Of a stretch of DNA of 64,000 nt, positions 9,577 through 18,870 are shown piece after piece. The notes beneath the pieces are model-generated. The model was not told the DNA's origin. It was given only the letters and a program-made list of their open reading frames with translations, and made no database searches. Source of the DNA: Sphingorhabdus sp. Alg231-15 (GTDB taxonomy: Bacteria > Pseudomonadota > Alphaproteobacteria > Sphingomonadales > Sphingomonadaceae). How positions within the stretch are numbered: the first letter of the stretch is position 1; each line of letters starts with the position of its first letter. Both the position numbers and the translations under genes were made by a program. The stretch spans positions 372,001 to 436,000 of the forward strand of contig NZ_LT703001.1 in NCBI RefSeq assembly GCF_900149705.1, read 5' to 3'.

Positions 9577-10289
9577 GCAAAGTTGAAACGGCAATGGTCA
9601 TGGCTGCCGGTCTTGGCAAGCGAATGCGACCGCTGACCGCGACAAGGCCCAAACCGTTGATCAAGGTGGCAGGTAAGCCGATGATCGATCATTGTCTCGA
9701 TAAACTTTGGGAAGCGGGCGTAATGAAAGTGGTGGTCAATGCACACTATCTGCCTGATGCGTTGGAAGCGCACCTTGGTTCGGTGAACTATCCGTTCGAT
9801 ATCCGCATTTCCGATGAACGTGAGCAGTTGATGGAAACTGGTGGTGGCATGGTACAGGCCGCACCTTTGATTGATGAGGATGTATTTTTTGCTCTGAACA
9901 GCGACAATCTCTGGACTGACGGTCCGACCAATAACTTGCAACGTCTGGAACAGCGTTGGAATGATGATGAGATGGATGCACTTTTGCTGCTGGTGCCGCA
10001 AACGTCAGCGCATAATTACAAAGGGGCAGGGGACTTCAATGTTGATGACCTTGGCCGAGTTTCGCGGCGTCTGCCTGACCGGCAAGCACCTTTTATCTAC
10101 ACCGGTATCCAGTTGCTTTCAAAGCGCTTGCTACGCGATGCGCCAGGGGGACCATTCTCAACCAATATATTATGGTCCCGAGCGATAGAGGAGGGTCGGC
10201 TATTTGGATTGGTTCATGAAGGCAGTTGGTTCGAAGTCGGGTCACCGGATGCCATCGCCCCAACCGAGGCGGCGCTGGCGCGTGTGTAG
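9573..10289 (+). CDS. murU: N-acetylmuramate alpha-1-phosphate uridylyltransferase MurU
   Basis: Nucleotidyltransferase converting MurNAc-1-phosphate and UTP to UDP-MurNAc, the step after AmgK. The N-terminus has the nucleotidyltransferase signature MAAGLGKRMRPLTATRPKPL, the activating lysine region VAGKPMIDH and the metal-binding ALNSDNLW. At 238 aa it matches the short MurU family rather than bifunctional GlmU (no left-handed helix repeats). It is coupled to amgK by an ATGA overlap, and addB starts 6 bp after its stop. Because the product bypasses MurA-dependent UDP-MurNAc synthesis, organisms with this pair can be intrinsically tolerant of fosfomycin; this is family knowledge, not shown here. 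Confidence 0.93.
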   Translation: MSKVETAMVMAAGLGKRMRPLTATRPKPLIKVAGKPMIDHCLDKLWEAGVMKVVVNAHYLPDALEAHLGSVNYPFDIRISDEREQLMETGGGMVQAAPLIDEDVFFALNSDNLWTDGPTNNLQRLEQRWNDDEMDALLLLVPQTSAHNYKGAGDFNVDDLGRVSRRLPDRQAPFIYTGIQLLSKRLLRDAPGGPFSTNILWSRAIEEGRLFGLVHEGSWFEVGSPDAIAPTEAALARV

Positions 10290-10295
10290 AGCTGC

Positions 10296-13295
10296 ATGAG
10301 CAAGCGGCTCCAGCCCGCGATATATAATATTGCCGCTCATGGCGGCTTTGCCGATGCTCTTGCGCAAGGGCTGATTGATCGTTTTGCCAAGGATCCGCTC
10401 GGTTTGGCGTCCGGTCTTGTCATTTTGCCGAACAATCGGGCGCGTCGTGCGGTTCATGATGCGTTTGTGCGGCTGAGTGAAGACGGACTGCTGCTTCCGC
10501 AAATGGCAGTAATCGGGGATTTGGAACTGGACGAATCGATTGGCGTGGCCCTGGATAGTGGAGAGCTTTCGTTGGACATTCCTCCTGCCATCGATCCGCT
10601 AGATCGCCTGTTAATGTTGGCCCGCATGATCGAAACGGAAAGTGCGGCAAGACGCCAACCCATGCTGTCGAAAGAAGCGTTGCGGTTGGCCCGTGCATTC
10701 GCTCTGACACTGGACCAGCTCACTATCGAGGAAATCGGGCTCAAAGATCTATTTGAGATTGACGTAGAGCCCGAACTTTCCGGACATTGGCAGAACTCGC
10801 TCTCGTTTTTCCGTGTAATCGCAGAGAAATGGCAAACCAGGCTGTCTGAATTAGGCGCTGTAGATGAGGCGGCTCGCCGAAATGCGCTATTCGATCAAAG
10901 CGTGAAGGTCTGGAAATCTGAACCACCACCGCATTTTGTTGTTGCTGCCGGCATCACCACTTCCGCTCCGGCTATAGCACGTTTTTTGCGAGCTATTGCA
11001 TTTCTCCCTACGGGTATGGTTGTCCTGCCGGATCTTGATCTGGTCATGGCTGATGAAGAGTGGGAGATGCTGGGACCGTTTAAACCTGACGCGGAAACTG
11101 GTCATGTCAAACGGGCACAGGAGACTCATCCGCAATATCACATGAAATTGCTGCTTGAGCGTATGTCGATTGCTCGCGGAGAAATCATGCGCTGGCCACG
11201 GACCGGGATAAGCGGCGCCGCCGCCAAGCGCAGCCGCGCCTTAAGCAACGCTTTTGCCATTCCGAAGCTTACGTCGAGATGGCAATCGCTTGGAGCGGAT
11301 CAACGGAGTCTGGCTGGTGTGCAGACCGTCGAAGCGCGCAATAGTGCCGAAGAAGCCCAGATTGTCGCTCTATTGGCACGTGAGGCTTTGGAAATGCCGG
11401 AACGCCGCGTCGCAATCATCACACCAGACCGTGCGCTGGCGGGCCGTATATCCGCGCATCTACAACGATGGATGATAAATGCGGACGATACCGCGGGGCA
11501 GCCGCTTTCTAAAAAACCGGAAGGCATATTCTTTCTTGCGCTTTTGTCTGCCACAACAGACGGCTTCCCTCCGGCGGAGTTTCTGTCGTTGCTGAAACAT
11601 CCTCTGGTTCGCGCGGGCGATGATCGATTGGAATGGCTAAACAATGTTCGCAAGCTGGACCTTTTGATGCGCGGGCCACGTCCAGCTCCCGGATTAGCTG
11701 GTATTGACGGATTGTTTCACAGCAATGACCGCCGAACCCAAGCGCTTAGAAATCAATTGTTGCCGTGGTGGGAAGGCGTGCGTGAGGTCTTCACTCCGGC
11801 TGCCATTGCACTTGGTGGAACGATGAGCTGGGCCGCCATGCTGGATGAAATACGGCAACTGGCCGAACGTTTGACTAATGGACAAGTCTGGGCCGGTCCT
11901 GCTGGCAGGCAATTGGCAGATTTCCTGTCCGACATGGAGGAGCGTGCCGGACTTGGTCCAGTGAAAATTCAGCCACAAGAAATTGCCGGCTATTTCGAGA
12001 CATATCTTTCAGATATCCCGGTTCGTCCACCTTATGGTGGTCACCCCCGGATTGCCCTTTACGGCCTGTTGGAAGCACGATTGCAGCAAGCTGATCTGGT
12101 TATTTGTTGCGGCCTCAACGAAGGCAGCTGGCCACAAGCGATCACACCGGATCCGTGGCTTGCTCCAATGGTTCGAAAATCCTTGGGATTGCCGGCGCAG
12201 GAACGGCAAATAGGCCTTTCAGCTCATGATCTGGTCGGTGCCATGGGAGGACAAAATGTTGTTCTCACGCGAGCGCAGCGCGATGGATCAGGTCCGGCAA
12301 TCGCCTCTCGGTTCCTGTTGCGTCTCAAAGCCATGTGCGGGGAAAGCCTGAAAGAGCACACCACCGCACAAGACTGGGCGAGCCGGATAGATAAACCCGA
12401 AGCTTCGCTCCGGATTGGGCAACCCGCGCCTGCGCCGACGGTGGATCAACGCAAAGTTAAACTGTCGGTGACGAATGTTGATCGTTTGATTGCAGACCCT
12501 TTCGCCTTTTATGCTGCGAAGATTATGGGTTTGGGATCACTTGACATGATCGACGCAGAACCAAGCGCTGCATGGCGAGGCACGATCATTCATGACATTC
12601 TGGATCGCTGGGCAAAAGAGGACGAATATGATCCCGATGCCCTGAAAAAACGAGCCCTGGCCTTCCTCAATGAACGCTCCTCCCACCCGCTCATGCGGAC
12701 ACTATGGGCGCCGCGGTTGATGGAAGGACTGTTGTGGGTTTCTGACACGGTGGCACAGCAGCGTACTGACGGACGAACACCTCTAAAATCAGAGCAGATA
12801 GGCAGTGTAACTGTCGCTGGTATAGACCTATTTGGCATAGCCGACCGGATCGATAGAATGCCTGATGGTGGCCTTGCTATCGTTGATTATAAAACCGGTG
12901 GTCCGCCTTCCAATAAATCTGTGAAAGAGGGCTTTTCATTACAACTCGGACTGCTTGGTGCGATCGCTGAAAAAGGTGATTTCGGAGGCTTGTCGGGTAA
13001 AGCAACCGGATTTGAATATTGGTCGCTTGCTAAGCAAGGCGGCAAGGATCGCTTTGGTTATATCGCAACTCCTACCAATCCCCGCAGCCCAGACAGGGTC
13101 GACGCGAATGAAATGGTGGATCATGCAGTCACTGAAGTCACCAAGGCGGTGAACAGCTACATTTTGGGCAAAGAACCGATGACCGCGAAACTGCACCCTG
13201 AATATGCGCCTTATGCGGATTACGACCAATTGATGCGGCTCGAAGAATGGTACGGCCGTGCGGACATACCAGACGATGCGAGCGAACATGAGTGA
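10296..13295 (+). CDS. addB: double-strand break repair protein AddB (alphaproteobacterial type)
   Basis: Subunit of the AddAB helicase-nuclease that resects double-strand breaks for RecA loading. The 999 aa frame has a helicase-like N-terminal part with LPNNRARRAV and ITPDRALAGRI, a central UvrD-like region and a C-terminal nuclease domain with AIVDYKTGG, the catalytic D-x-K motif. The N-terminal region lacks a clean Walker A, as expected for alphaproteobacterial AddB in which the helicase part is degenerate. The stop codon lies inside the start of addA (8 nt overlap), consistent with stoichiometric production. Confidence 0.94.
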   Translation: MSKRLQPAIYNIAAHGGFADALAQGLIDRFAKDPLGLASGLVILPNNRARRAVHDAFVRLSEDGLLLPQMAVIGDLELDESIGVALDSGELSLDIPPAIDPLDRLLMLARMIETESAARRQPMLSKEALRLARAFALTLDQLTIEEIGLKDLFEIDVEPELSGHWQNSLSFFRVIAEKWQTRLSELGAVDEAARRNALFDQSVKVWKSEPPPHFVVAAGITTSAPAIARFLRAIAFLPTGMVVLPDLDLVMADEEWEMLGPFKPDAETGHVKRAQETHPQYHMKLLLERMSIARGEIMRWPRTGISGAAAKRSRALSNAFAIPKLTSRWQSLGADQRSLAGVQTVEARNSAEEAQIVALLAREALEMPERRVAIITPDRALAGRISAHLQRWMINADDTAGQPLSKKPEGIFFLALLSATTDGFPPAEFLSLLKHPLVRAGDDRLEWLNNVRKLDLLMRGPRPAPGLAGIDGLFHSNDRRTQALRNQLLPWWEGVREVFTPAAIALGGTMSWAAMLDEIRQLAERLTNGQVWAGPAGRQLADFLSDMEERAGLGPVKIQPQEIAGYFETYLSDIPVRPPYGGHPRIALYGLLEARLQQADLVICCGLNEGSWPQAITPDPWLAPMVRKSLGLPAQERQIGLSAHDLVGAMGGQNVVLTRAQRDGSGPAIASRFLLRLKAMCGESLKEHTTAQDWASRIDKPEASLRIGQPAPAPTVDQRKVKLSVTNVDRLIADPFAFYAAKIMGLGSLDMIDAEPSAAWRGTIIHDILDRWAKEDEYDPDALKKRALAFLNERSSHPLMRTLWAPRLMEGLLWVSDTVAQQRTDGRTPLKSEQIGSVTVAGIDLFGIADRIDRMPDGGLAIVDYKTGGPPSNKSVKEGFSLQLGLLGAIAEKGDFGGLSGKATGFEYWSLAKQGGKDRFGYIATPTNPRSPDRVDANEMVDHAVTEVTKAVNSYILGKEPMTAKLHPEYAPYADYDQLMRLEEWYGRADIPDDASEHE

Positions 13296-16200
13296 AACGC
13301 CCACTCTTTTTCCGCTCGCTGACAAGCAGAGTGATGCGGTACAGCCAGATGATAATATCTGGCTGAGCGCATCCGCTGGAACTGGCAAGACCCAGGTGCT
13401 CACGGCGCGAGTGTTCCGCCTTTTGCTGCGGGAGAATGTCGATCCCGAGCATATTCTATGCCTGACCTTTACCAAAGCAGGCGCAGCGGAAATGGCGAAT
13501 CGCATCCACCGGCAACTGGCCAGCTGGGTGAGATTGGACGATGCCAAATTGGCCGCTGACCTGTCGGCAATCGGTGCGCCAGTGGGACCGGAAACGCGGG
13601 AGTACGCCCGGACATTATTCGCTCGCGTTCTAGATGCACGGGGCGGGGGATTGCGGATCATGACGATCCACAGCTTCTGTCAGGCCTTACTTGCGAGTTT
13701 TCCTGAAGAAGCTGATATCCCGGCATTGCTGAAGCCGATTGAAGAGCGGGACCAGAAAATATTGGCACGTCAGGCCTTAGGCGACCTGTTGTTGGACGAG
13801 GAAGCATCAGAAAATGTTGAAATAATCCAGGCAATACAATCTCTCAGTGTTCGCATGGGCGAAGAGGACACGGAAAAATACCTCATGGCATGCGCATCTA
13901 AGGCTGAGGCGATGGACCAGCTTCCGAATGCTGTTTTGCCGTTTGTTCGCGGGTTGGTCGATCTACCAAGAGATATGGATGCGCGAGACTGGCTGGAGCA
14001 GAATTGCAGCGACAACGCATTTGATCTGGCGAATTTACAGGATATGGCGGAAGCGCTTGAAGCCTGGGGAACCAAAACAGCGCATGCACATATAGCCCAG
14101 ATACGAAGCTGGCTGGCGCTGGACAACGCTGAACGAGCGGCCCAGTTACCCGAACTGCATAAGATATGGGCAAAAGCGAACGGCGATTGGCGCTCGGTGC
14201 CCAAGGGACTGCATAAGGTCGCACCGCAATATGAAACATTGAGCGTCGATCTTTATGATCATTGCCGCCAGTTGATCGAAACCAAGGCATTATTTGATTA
14301 TGCAGACTTGTTTGCTGGCGCTCTGAATGCAGGCCGGGCATTTTATCATCGCTATGCAGAGGCCAAGAAATTGCAAGGGGTTGTTGATTTTGATGATATG
14401 ATTCGAATGACCGCCAAACTGCTCAATCAAGGCAATATGGCTGAGTGGATTCGTTACAAATTGGATCAGCGCACCGATCACATATTGGTCGATGAGGCGC
14501 AGGATACCAATTTGGCGCAGTGGGACATCGTCCGGGCACTGGCTGGTGAGTTTTTCGCAGGCATGGGCGCAAGCGCCGACAAAATTCGGACATTGTTCAC
14601 GGTCGGTGACTTCAAACAGGCGATTTTCGGTTTTCAGGGGACAAGCCCGCATAACTATGTGAAGGCGCGCGACGATTTTTTCGCCCGCGCTGAAGCATCG
14701 GATCGAACATTCAGCGATCTTTCCCTGGACAGAAGCTTTCGTTCTACACCGCCGGTATTGGAGGTTGTCGATGAAGTCCTGAATCATGTTGGCGCACAGG
14801 AGCTGGGGCTTGATAAAGCTATCCCGCGACATCAAAGTCATTATGCTGGAGAAACAGGCAGCGTGACACTCTGGAAGCCGGTTGCTCATGGCGCGATTGG
14901 CAATATCGATGATGATGAAAACTGGTTGAGCGATGAAAAACGAGTTTTTGCTCAAAGACTTGCGATTCAGATTAAAGAGTGGCTCTCGCCCGAAACCGCA
15001 CTCTGGCTAAATCATGAAAATCGGCCGCTGGAGCCCAAAGACGTAATGATTCTGGTTAGCAAGCGGGATGATCTCAGTGCCTTGATCGTTGCGCGTTTGT
15101 TTGCAGAAAATGTGCCAGTGGCGGGCATTGATCGGATCAGGTTAAACCAACCGTTGGTGGTGCAGGATATGCTTGCTGCCATCCGTTTCGTGCTACAACC
15201 AAATGACGATCTTAACCTTGCCTCTCTATTGGTGTCACCGCTTTTGGGTTGGACGCAGGAGGATCTGCTTGAGCGTGGTTATCGTGGCGATGCGCACAGG
15301 GAAAAAAGCCTCTGGGACTACTTACGATCACAGGATGCCGCTGAAGATCGATTAGCACCTTTACGCGCATTACTCTCAATGGCGGATTTCAATACGCCTT
15401 ATCAATTTTTGGAAACGATTGCTTCAGGACCGATGGATGGGCGCAAGAAACTGACCTCGCGTTTAAGCCACGCAGCGCTCGATCCACTCGAAGAACTACT
15501 CAATACCGCACTTGCCTTTGAGCAGGACCATATCCCTACATTGCAGGCATTTCTGGATTGGTTTGATCGCGGCGATGTTGAAATTAAACGTGATCAGTTG
15601 GAGGGCGGTAACGAAGTCCGATTGATGACCGTGCATGGGGCAAAAGGATTGCAAGCGCCGTTGGTTATCCTCGCAAATGCAACTTTTGATCCTGCCAACA
15701 AAAGAAGCGGAGGGTTCGATATACCGGATCCAATACGCCCCGATGACCAATTGGAATACCCGGTGGTGCCGATCCGTAAAGCCGAACGGATCGGCCTGCT
15801 GGATGCTTATGCGACCGTAGCCGATGCGCGAGACATGCAGGAACATTGGCGGTTGCTCTATGTCGCGATGACCCGGGCCGAAGAGCATTTGGTGGTAGCG
15901 GGGACGTTGGGGCCGAAAGCACGCGGTGAAGTGCCTGAAACCAGCTGGTATGCAGCTGTCGAGCAGGGGATGGCAGGACTTCAAACAGAATGGGATGACT
16001 CTGCGCGTTGGATTTCCGAACGGACTTACGGCGGCCCTGAAGCTTTGAAGCAACAAGTAGTCCGAGAAAGACATATTCAGAAGACAACTGGCGAAGGATT
16101 CGAACCATTACCGGAATGGATCTGTGCGCCTGCGCCTAAGGAAGCTCGTCCCCCGCGACCGCTGACGCCTTCCGATCTCGGCCCCGATGACGCTGCTAAT

Positions 16201-16734
16201 CCGCCGCCCACCAAAACTATGCGTATTGCAACTGAGCGTGGTAAGTTGCTGCATAGTCTGTTTGAGCGCTTGCCTGATATTGCCGTCGAGAAACGCGCGA
16301 CTGTTGCAAATCGTTGGCTCGAGAAACAGAAGCAGATTACTGATGCGGCCTATCGAAAAGAACTGGTCGATATTGTTCTGTCGGTACTGGACAATCCGGC
16401 ATGGTCTTCGCTTTTCGGTCCCGAAAGTCTGGCCGAAGCACCTATTGCTGCGGTTGTTGATCAGCATGTTGTTTCGGGGACTGTAGACCGACTTTTGATA
16501 ACGGAAGAGAATATTACTGTCGTGGATTTCAAAACCGGTCGTTTGGTGCCGCAAGACAGCTCAGATGTCCCGCTTTCATATCTACGCCAGATGTCTGCCT
16601 ATGTTACCGCGCTGCGGAAGATATTTCCCGACCGACCGATCAAAGCTGCATTGCTGTATACGCACGGACCATATTTGCTGGAGCTTTCCGACGATATTAT
16701 CGATCAGCACAGGCCAGACCTTATTACCCCGTAA
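13288..16734 (+). CDS. addA: double-strand break repair helicase-nuclease AddA
   Basis: UvrD-type 3'-5' helicase plus nuclease, partner of AddB. The start is set at ATG 13288 (MSETPTLFPL), overlapping the end of addB; upstream in-frame codons lack support. Visible helicase motifs are Walker A SASAGTGKTQ at about residues 27-36, LCLTFTKAGAAEMANRI, VDEAQDTN, GDFKQAIFGFQG, LDRSFRSTPPVL and MTVHGAKGLQAPLV. The C-terminal RecB-like nuclease carries VVDFKTGR. Length of 1148 aa is normal for the family. It is the last gene of the divL-to-addA run; a hairpin and a candidate trxA promoter follow. Confidence 0.96.
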   Translation: MSETPTLFPLADKQSDAVQPDDNIWLSASAGTGKTQVLTARVFRLLLRENVDPEHILCLTFTKAGAAEMANRIHRQLASWVRLDDAKLAADLSAIGAPVGPETREYARTLFARVLDARGGGLRIMTIHSFCQALLASFPEEADIPALLKPIEERDQKILARQALGDLLLDEEASENVEIIQAIQSLSVRMGEEDTEKYLMACASKAEAMDQLPNAVLPFVRGLVDLPRDMDARDWLEQNCSDNAFDLANLQDMAEALEAWGTKTAHAHIAQIRSWLALDNAERAAQLPELHKIWAKANGDWRSVPKGLHKVAPQYETLSVDLYDHCRQLIETKALFDYADLFAGALNAGRAFYHRYAEAKKLQGVVDFDDMIRMTAKLLNQGNMAEWIRYKLDQRTDHILVDEAQDTNLAQWDIVRALAGEFFAGMGASADKIRTLFTVGDFKQAIFGFQGTSPHNYVKARDDFFARAEASDRTFSDLSLDRSFRSTPPVLEVVDEVLNHVGAQELGLDKAIPRHQSHYAGETGSVTLWKPVAHGAIGNIDDDENWLSDEKRVFAQRLAIQIKEWLSPETALWLNHENRPLEPKDVMILVSKRDDLSALIVARLFAENVPVAGIDRIRLNQPLVVQDMLAAIRFVLQPNDDLNLASLLVSPLLGWTQEDLLERGYRGDAHREKSLWDYLRSQDAAEDRLAPLRALLSMADFNTPYQFLETIASGPMDGRKKLTSRLSHAALDPLEELLNTALAFEQDHIPTLQAFLDWFDRGDVEIKRDQLEGGNEVRLMTVHGAKGLQAPLVILANATFDPANKRSGGFDIPDPIRPDDQLEYPVVPIRKAERIGLLDAYATVADARDMQEHWRLLYVAMTRAEEHLVVAGTLGPKARGEVPETSWYAAVEQGMAGLQTEWDDSARWISERTYGGPEALKQQVVRERHIQKTTGEGFEPLPEWICAPAPKEARPPRPLTPSDLGPDDAANPPPTKTMRIATERGKLLHSLFERLPDIAVEKRATVANRWLEKQKQITDAAYRKELVDIVLSVLDNPAWSSLFGPESLAEAPIAAVVDQHVVSGTVDRLLITEENITVVDFKTGRLVPQDSSDVPLSYLRQMSAYVTALRKIFPDRPIKAALLYTHGPYLLELSDDIIDQHRPDLITP

Positions 16735-16751
16735 CAAGACCAGCTTTTCGC

Positions 16752-16774
16752 GCCCATGAAAATCCTTTTCGGGC
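16752..16774 (+). terminator. hairpin between addA and trxA
   Basis: Stem of GCCC/GGGC and GAAAA/TTTTC separated by a 2-nt bulge, with a 3-nt loop. It sits 18 bp after the addA stop and just before a candidate trxA promoter. There is no downstream T run, so intrinsic termination is uncertain. Confidence 0.35.
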
Positions 16775-16780
16775 AGAGAC

Positions 16781-16809
16781 TTGAGCAATGGATCGCGCAG
16801 GCCTAGATT
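16781..16809 (+). promoter_or_regulatory. candidate sigma-70 promoter of trxA
   Basis: TTGAGC (16781-16786), a 17-nt spacer and TAGATT (16804-16809), 28 bp before the trxA start. It matches the housekeeping consensus at most positions and would give trxA its own transcript apart from addAB. By-eye assignment. Confidence 0.4.
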
Positions 16810-16837
16810 GTATTTAAACCAGCAAAGGAGATTCCCT

Positions 16838-17164
16838 ATGGCTACCAAAGCAATTACCGACGAGAGTTTTGAACAAGATGTCCTGAAAGCCGACGGCCCC
16901 GTGCTTGTCGACTTCTGGGCAGAATGGTGTGGCCCCTGTAAGATGATCGGCCCTGCGCTGGAGGAAATCAGCGATGAATTGGGCGAGCAGGTCACCATTG
17001 CCAAGCTCAACATTGATGACAGTCCGGATGCGCCTGGCAAATACGGTGTACGCGGCATTCCGACGATGATCCTGTTCAACAATGGTGAGCCGGTGGAAAC
17101 CAAAGTTGGTGCGGCGCCCAAAAGCCAGCTGAAATCTTGGTTGGAAGAAAGTCTGCCAGCTTAA
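16838..17164 (+). CDS. trxA: thioredoxin
   Basis: Cytosolic disulfide reductase of 108 aa. The active site WCGPC (cysteines at residues 31 and 34) and the cis-proline loop GIPTM are intact. ATG 16838 follows AAGGAG by 7 nt, which fixes the start although the frame is open further upstream. The TAA stop at 17162-17164 overlaps the convergent inositol-monophosphatase-family gene by 4 nt, so the two mRNAs must run into each other. It is a canonical housekeeping thioredoxin, with no signal peptide. Confidence 0.97.
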   Translation: MATKAITDESFEQDVLKADGPVLVDFWAEWCGPCKMIGPALEEISDELGEQVTIAKLNIDDSPDAPGKYGVRGIPTMILFNNGEPVETKVGAAPKSQLKSWLEESLPA

Positions 17165-17973
17165 CTGCTGAGAACATCCCCCAGAAGCTCGGCGGCCTCA
17201 TCCCACAATTGCGGTGATGAGGCCCCGAGCAACCCGGTTTTGCGGTCGGCAGGCCGGTAAGCGTCGCCATTCCAGCGCGCCGCCTTGCCGCCCGCTTCAT
17301 TGAGAAATAATATGCCTGCGGCATGATCCCAGGGCAGGCTGCGTTCAAAGGTGGAGATGTGATTGGTGCCTAGAGCCAATCGCGGATATTGCTCTGCTGC
17401 ACAGCGCGGAATATCAACAATCTTATAATGATCCTCAGCCGCGAGAAGAAGCATGTCGCGTTGCTCTGACGTCATGAAGCCAGTCGCTAGCGCAGCCACT
17501 GGTTTTCCATCCAGATTGCCTGACACAGTCAGCTGTTGACCATTGATAAAGGCACCTTGCCCTTTTGCCGCATAGCATAGCCGATCCGCCAGAGGATCGT
17601 AAAGCCAACCAGCAACGGTTTCGTTTTCCTGCGACAGTGCGACAATCATACCGAAAGGCGGCTTTCCTGCAGCAAAATTGCCGGTCCCATCGATAGGATC
17701 GATAATCCAGGTCTGATTATCGCCGAGATGATCCATGACTGAAGGATCAGCAGCGCTGGCTTCCTCCCCGACAACGGCGGCATCGGGGAGAAGCGCACCC
17801 AACTTCTCACTAAGCATTTCCTCGCTGAGTTTGTCGGCTATGGTCACCAGATCACCAGGCGATTTTTCCTCAATGTCGGCGGCTTTGAGGTTTTGATAAT
17901 GTGGGAGTACGACTTTTTTCGCCACATCTTTCAGGATATTCTGCACCGAGAGCTTGAGGCTGGAATAGTTCAT
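17161..17973 (-). CDS. inositol monophosphatase family protein
   Basis: Mg-dependent sugar or nucleotide phosphatase of the IMPase/CysQ/HisN superfamily, 270 aa. Metal-binding motifs are [19 protein letters not shown] and, near the C-terminus, [17 protein letters not shown]. The sequence does not decide between inositol-1-phosphatase, histidinol-phosphatase and 3'-phosphoadenosine-5'-phosphatase activity. Its start overlaps the stop of the upstream GST-like gene by 4 nt, suggesting co-translation, and its stop overlaps trxA on the other strand. Confidence 0.9.
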   Translation of the reverse strand: MNYSSLKLSVQNILKDVAKKVVLPHYQNLKAADIEEKSPGDLVTIADKLSEEMLSEKLGALLPDAAVVGEEASAADPSVMDHLGDNQTWIIDPIDGTGNFAAGKPPFGMIVALSQENETVAGWLYDPLADRLCYAAKGQGAFINGQQLTVSGNLDGKPVAALATGFMTSEQRDMLLLAAEDHYKIVDIPRCAAEQYPRLALGTNHISTFERSLPWDHAAGILFLNEAGGKAARWNGDAYRPADRKTGLLGASSPQLWDEAAELLGDVLSS

Positions 17974-18869
17974 GCAGGAGTCAATATCTGGCCCAGACGT
18001 GGGAAATGCACGTGCAATGCGCCGGTTTGCTCATCCTCTCGTTTGATGATTATCTCTCTATCATTGAGGCCCACCAATGTCCCGCTGACGGCAGCAGGAT
18101 CAGGCGTCTCGGTTCTCACGGAAACATTGTCACCGGCTGAAAAACCGGATGCCGTATCCACTGAACCGCTGCTCACTGGCTCTGATGCCTTGGCATAGCC
18201 AATCGCCTGCTGCCCGGTCCATTCTTCAAAACTGCCATAGCCAATGCCGTCAATACGGTCATACCAGGCAGCGACATCAGCGCCAAAGTCCGATGGTTTT
18301 TTACCGGCAAAGCTGGCGAAACGGATGTTCATGTATAGCATCAGGTCCGCATGACCGGCACTGTCGCCGCTGATATAGTTTCGCCCATCGGCCAGGGTTT
18401 CCGCGACCAAAGCCGCTCCTGCTTCAAATTGCCCGGTCAGATGGGGCACCATCGGCAGAAATTTCTGCCGATCCATGCCGAAGCGTTTTGCGCGGTCTTC
18501 CCAAAATTCGTCGCTGACAATGTCAGGGTTGGTGCCGAGAGCGACCCCTACTGCTGGCATGAACCACAGGCCGCCTGACCATAAAGCAATGATCCGACCG
18601 GCGAAGCCCAAAGGCTTTGGATAGAGGCTTGGCTCAGGCTTAAGGGCTTGCAGCGCATCGACAATGACAGCCGTGTCGCAATAGATTTCTGATCCGATTT
18701 GTAGCACTGGTATGCGTTCATATCCGCCGGTCAGAGCGCTCAGGTCGGGTTTGGGGCAAATGTCAGGTTGCTGAACCGACTTCCAGTCAATGCCCTTCAA
18801 ACCGAGAGCGAGCCGCATCGCCTGTCCGAAGGGAGAGTTTTCGTAGTGATGCAAGATGATTTCGGTCAT
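17970..18869 (-). CDS. glutathione S-transferase family protein with C-terminal extension
   Basis: The N-terminal thioredoxin-like domain begins TEIILHHYENSPFGQ and contains YERIPVLQIGSEIYCDTAVI, the cis-Pro and glutathione-contact region of GSTs; a mostly helical C-domain follows. At 299 aa it is about 70 residues longer than a typical GST. The extra tail from about residue 240 (GDNVSVRTETPDPAAVSGTL onward) looks beta-rich. Substrate is unknown. An AGGAG ribosome binding site lies over the end of argJ, and the gene is tightly placed between argJ and the phosphatase gene. Confidence 0.82.
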   Translation of the reverse strand: MTEIILHHYENSPFGQAMRLALGLKGIDWKSVQQPDICPKPDLSALTGGYERIPVLQIGSEIYCDTAVIVDALQALKPEPSLYPKPLGFAGRIIALWSGGLWFMPAVGVALGTNPDIVSDEFWEDRAKRFGMDRQKFLPMVPHLTGQFEAGAALVAETLADGRNYISGDSAGHADLMLYMNIRFASFAGKKPSDFGADVAAWYDRIDGIGYGSFEEWTGQQAIGYAKASEPVSSGSVDTASGFSAGDNVSVRTETPDPAAVSGTLVGLNDREIIIKREDEQTGALHVHFPRLGQILTPA

Positions 18870-18870
18870 T

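Noticed and set aside
14290-14955. 221-codon open frame opposite addA
   Set aside because: Lies wholly inside the conserved helicase gene and shows no recognisable protein features.
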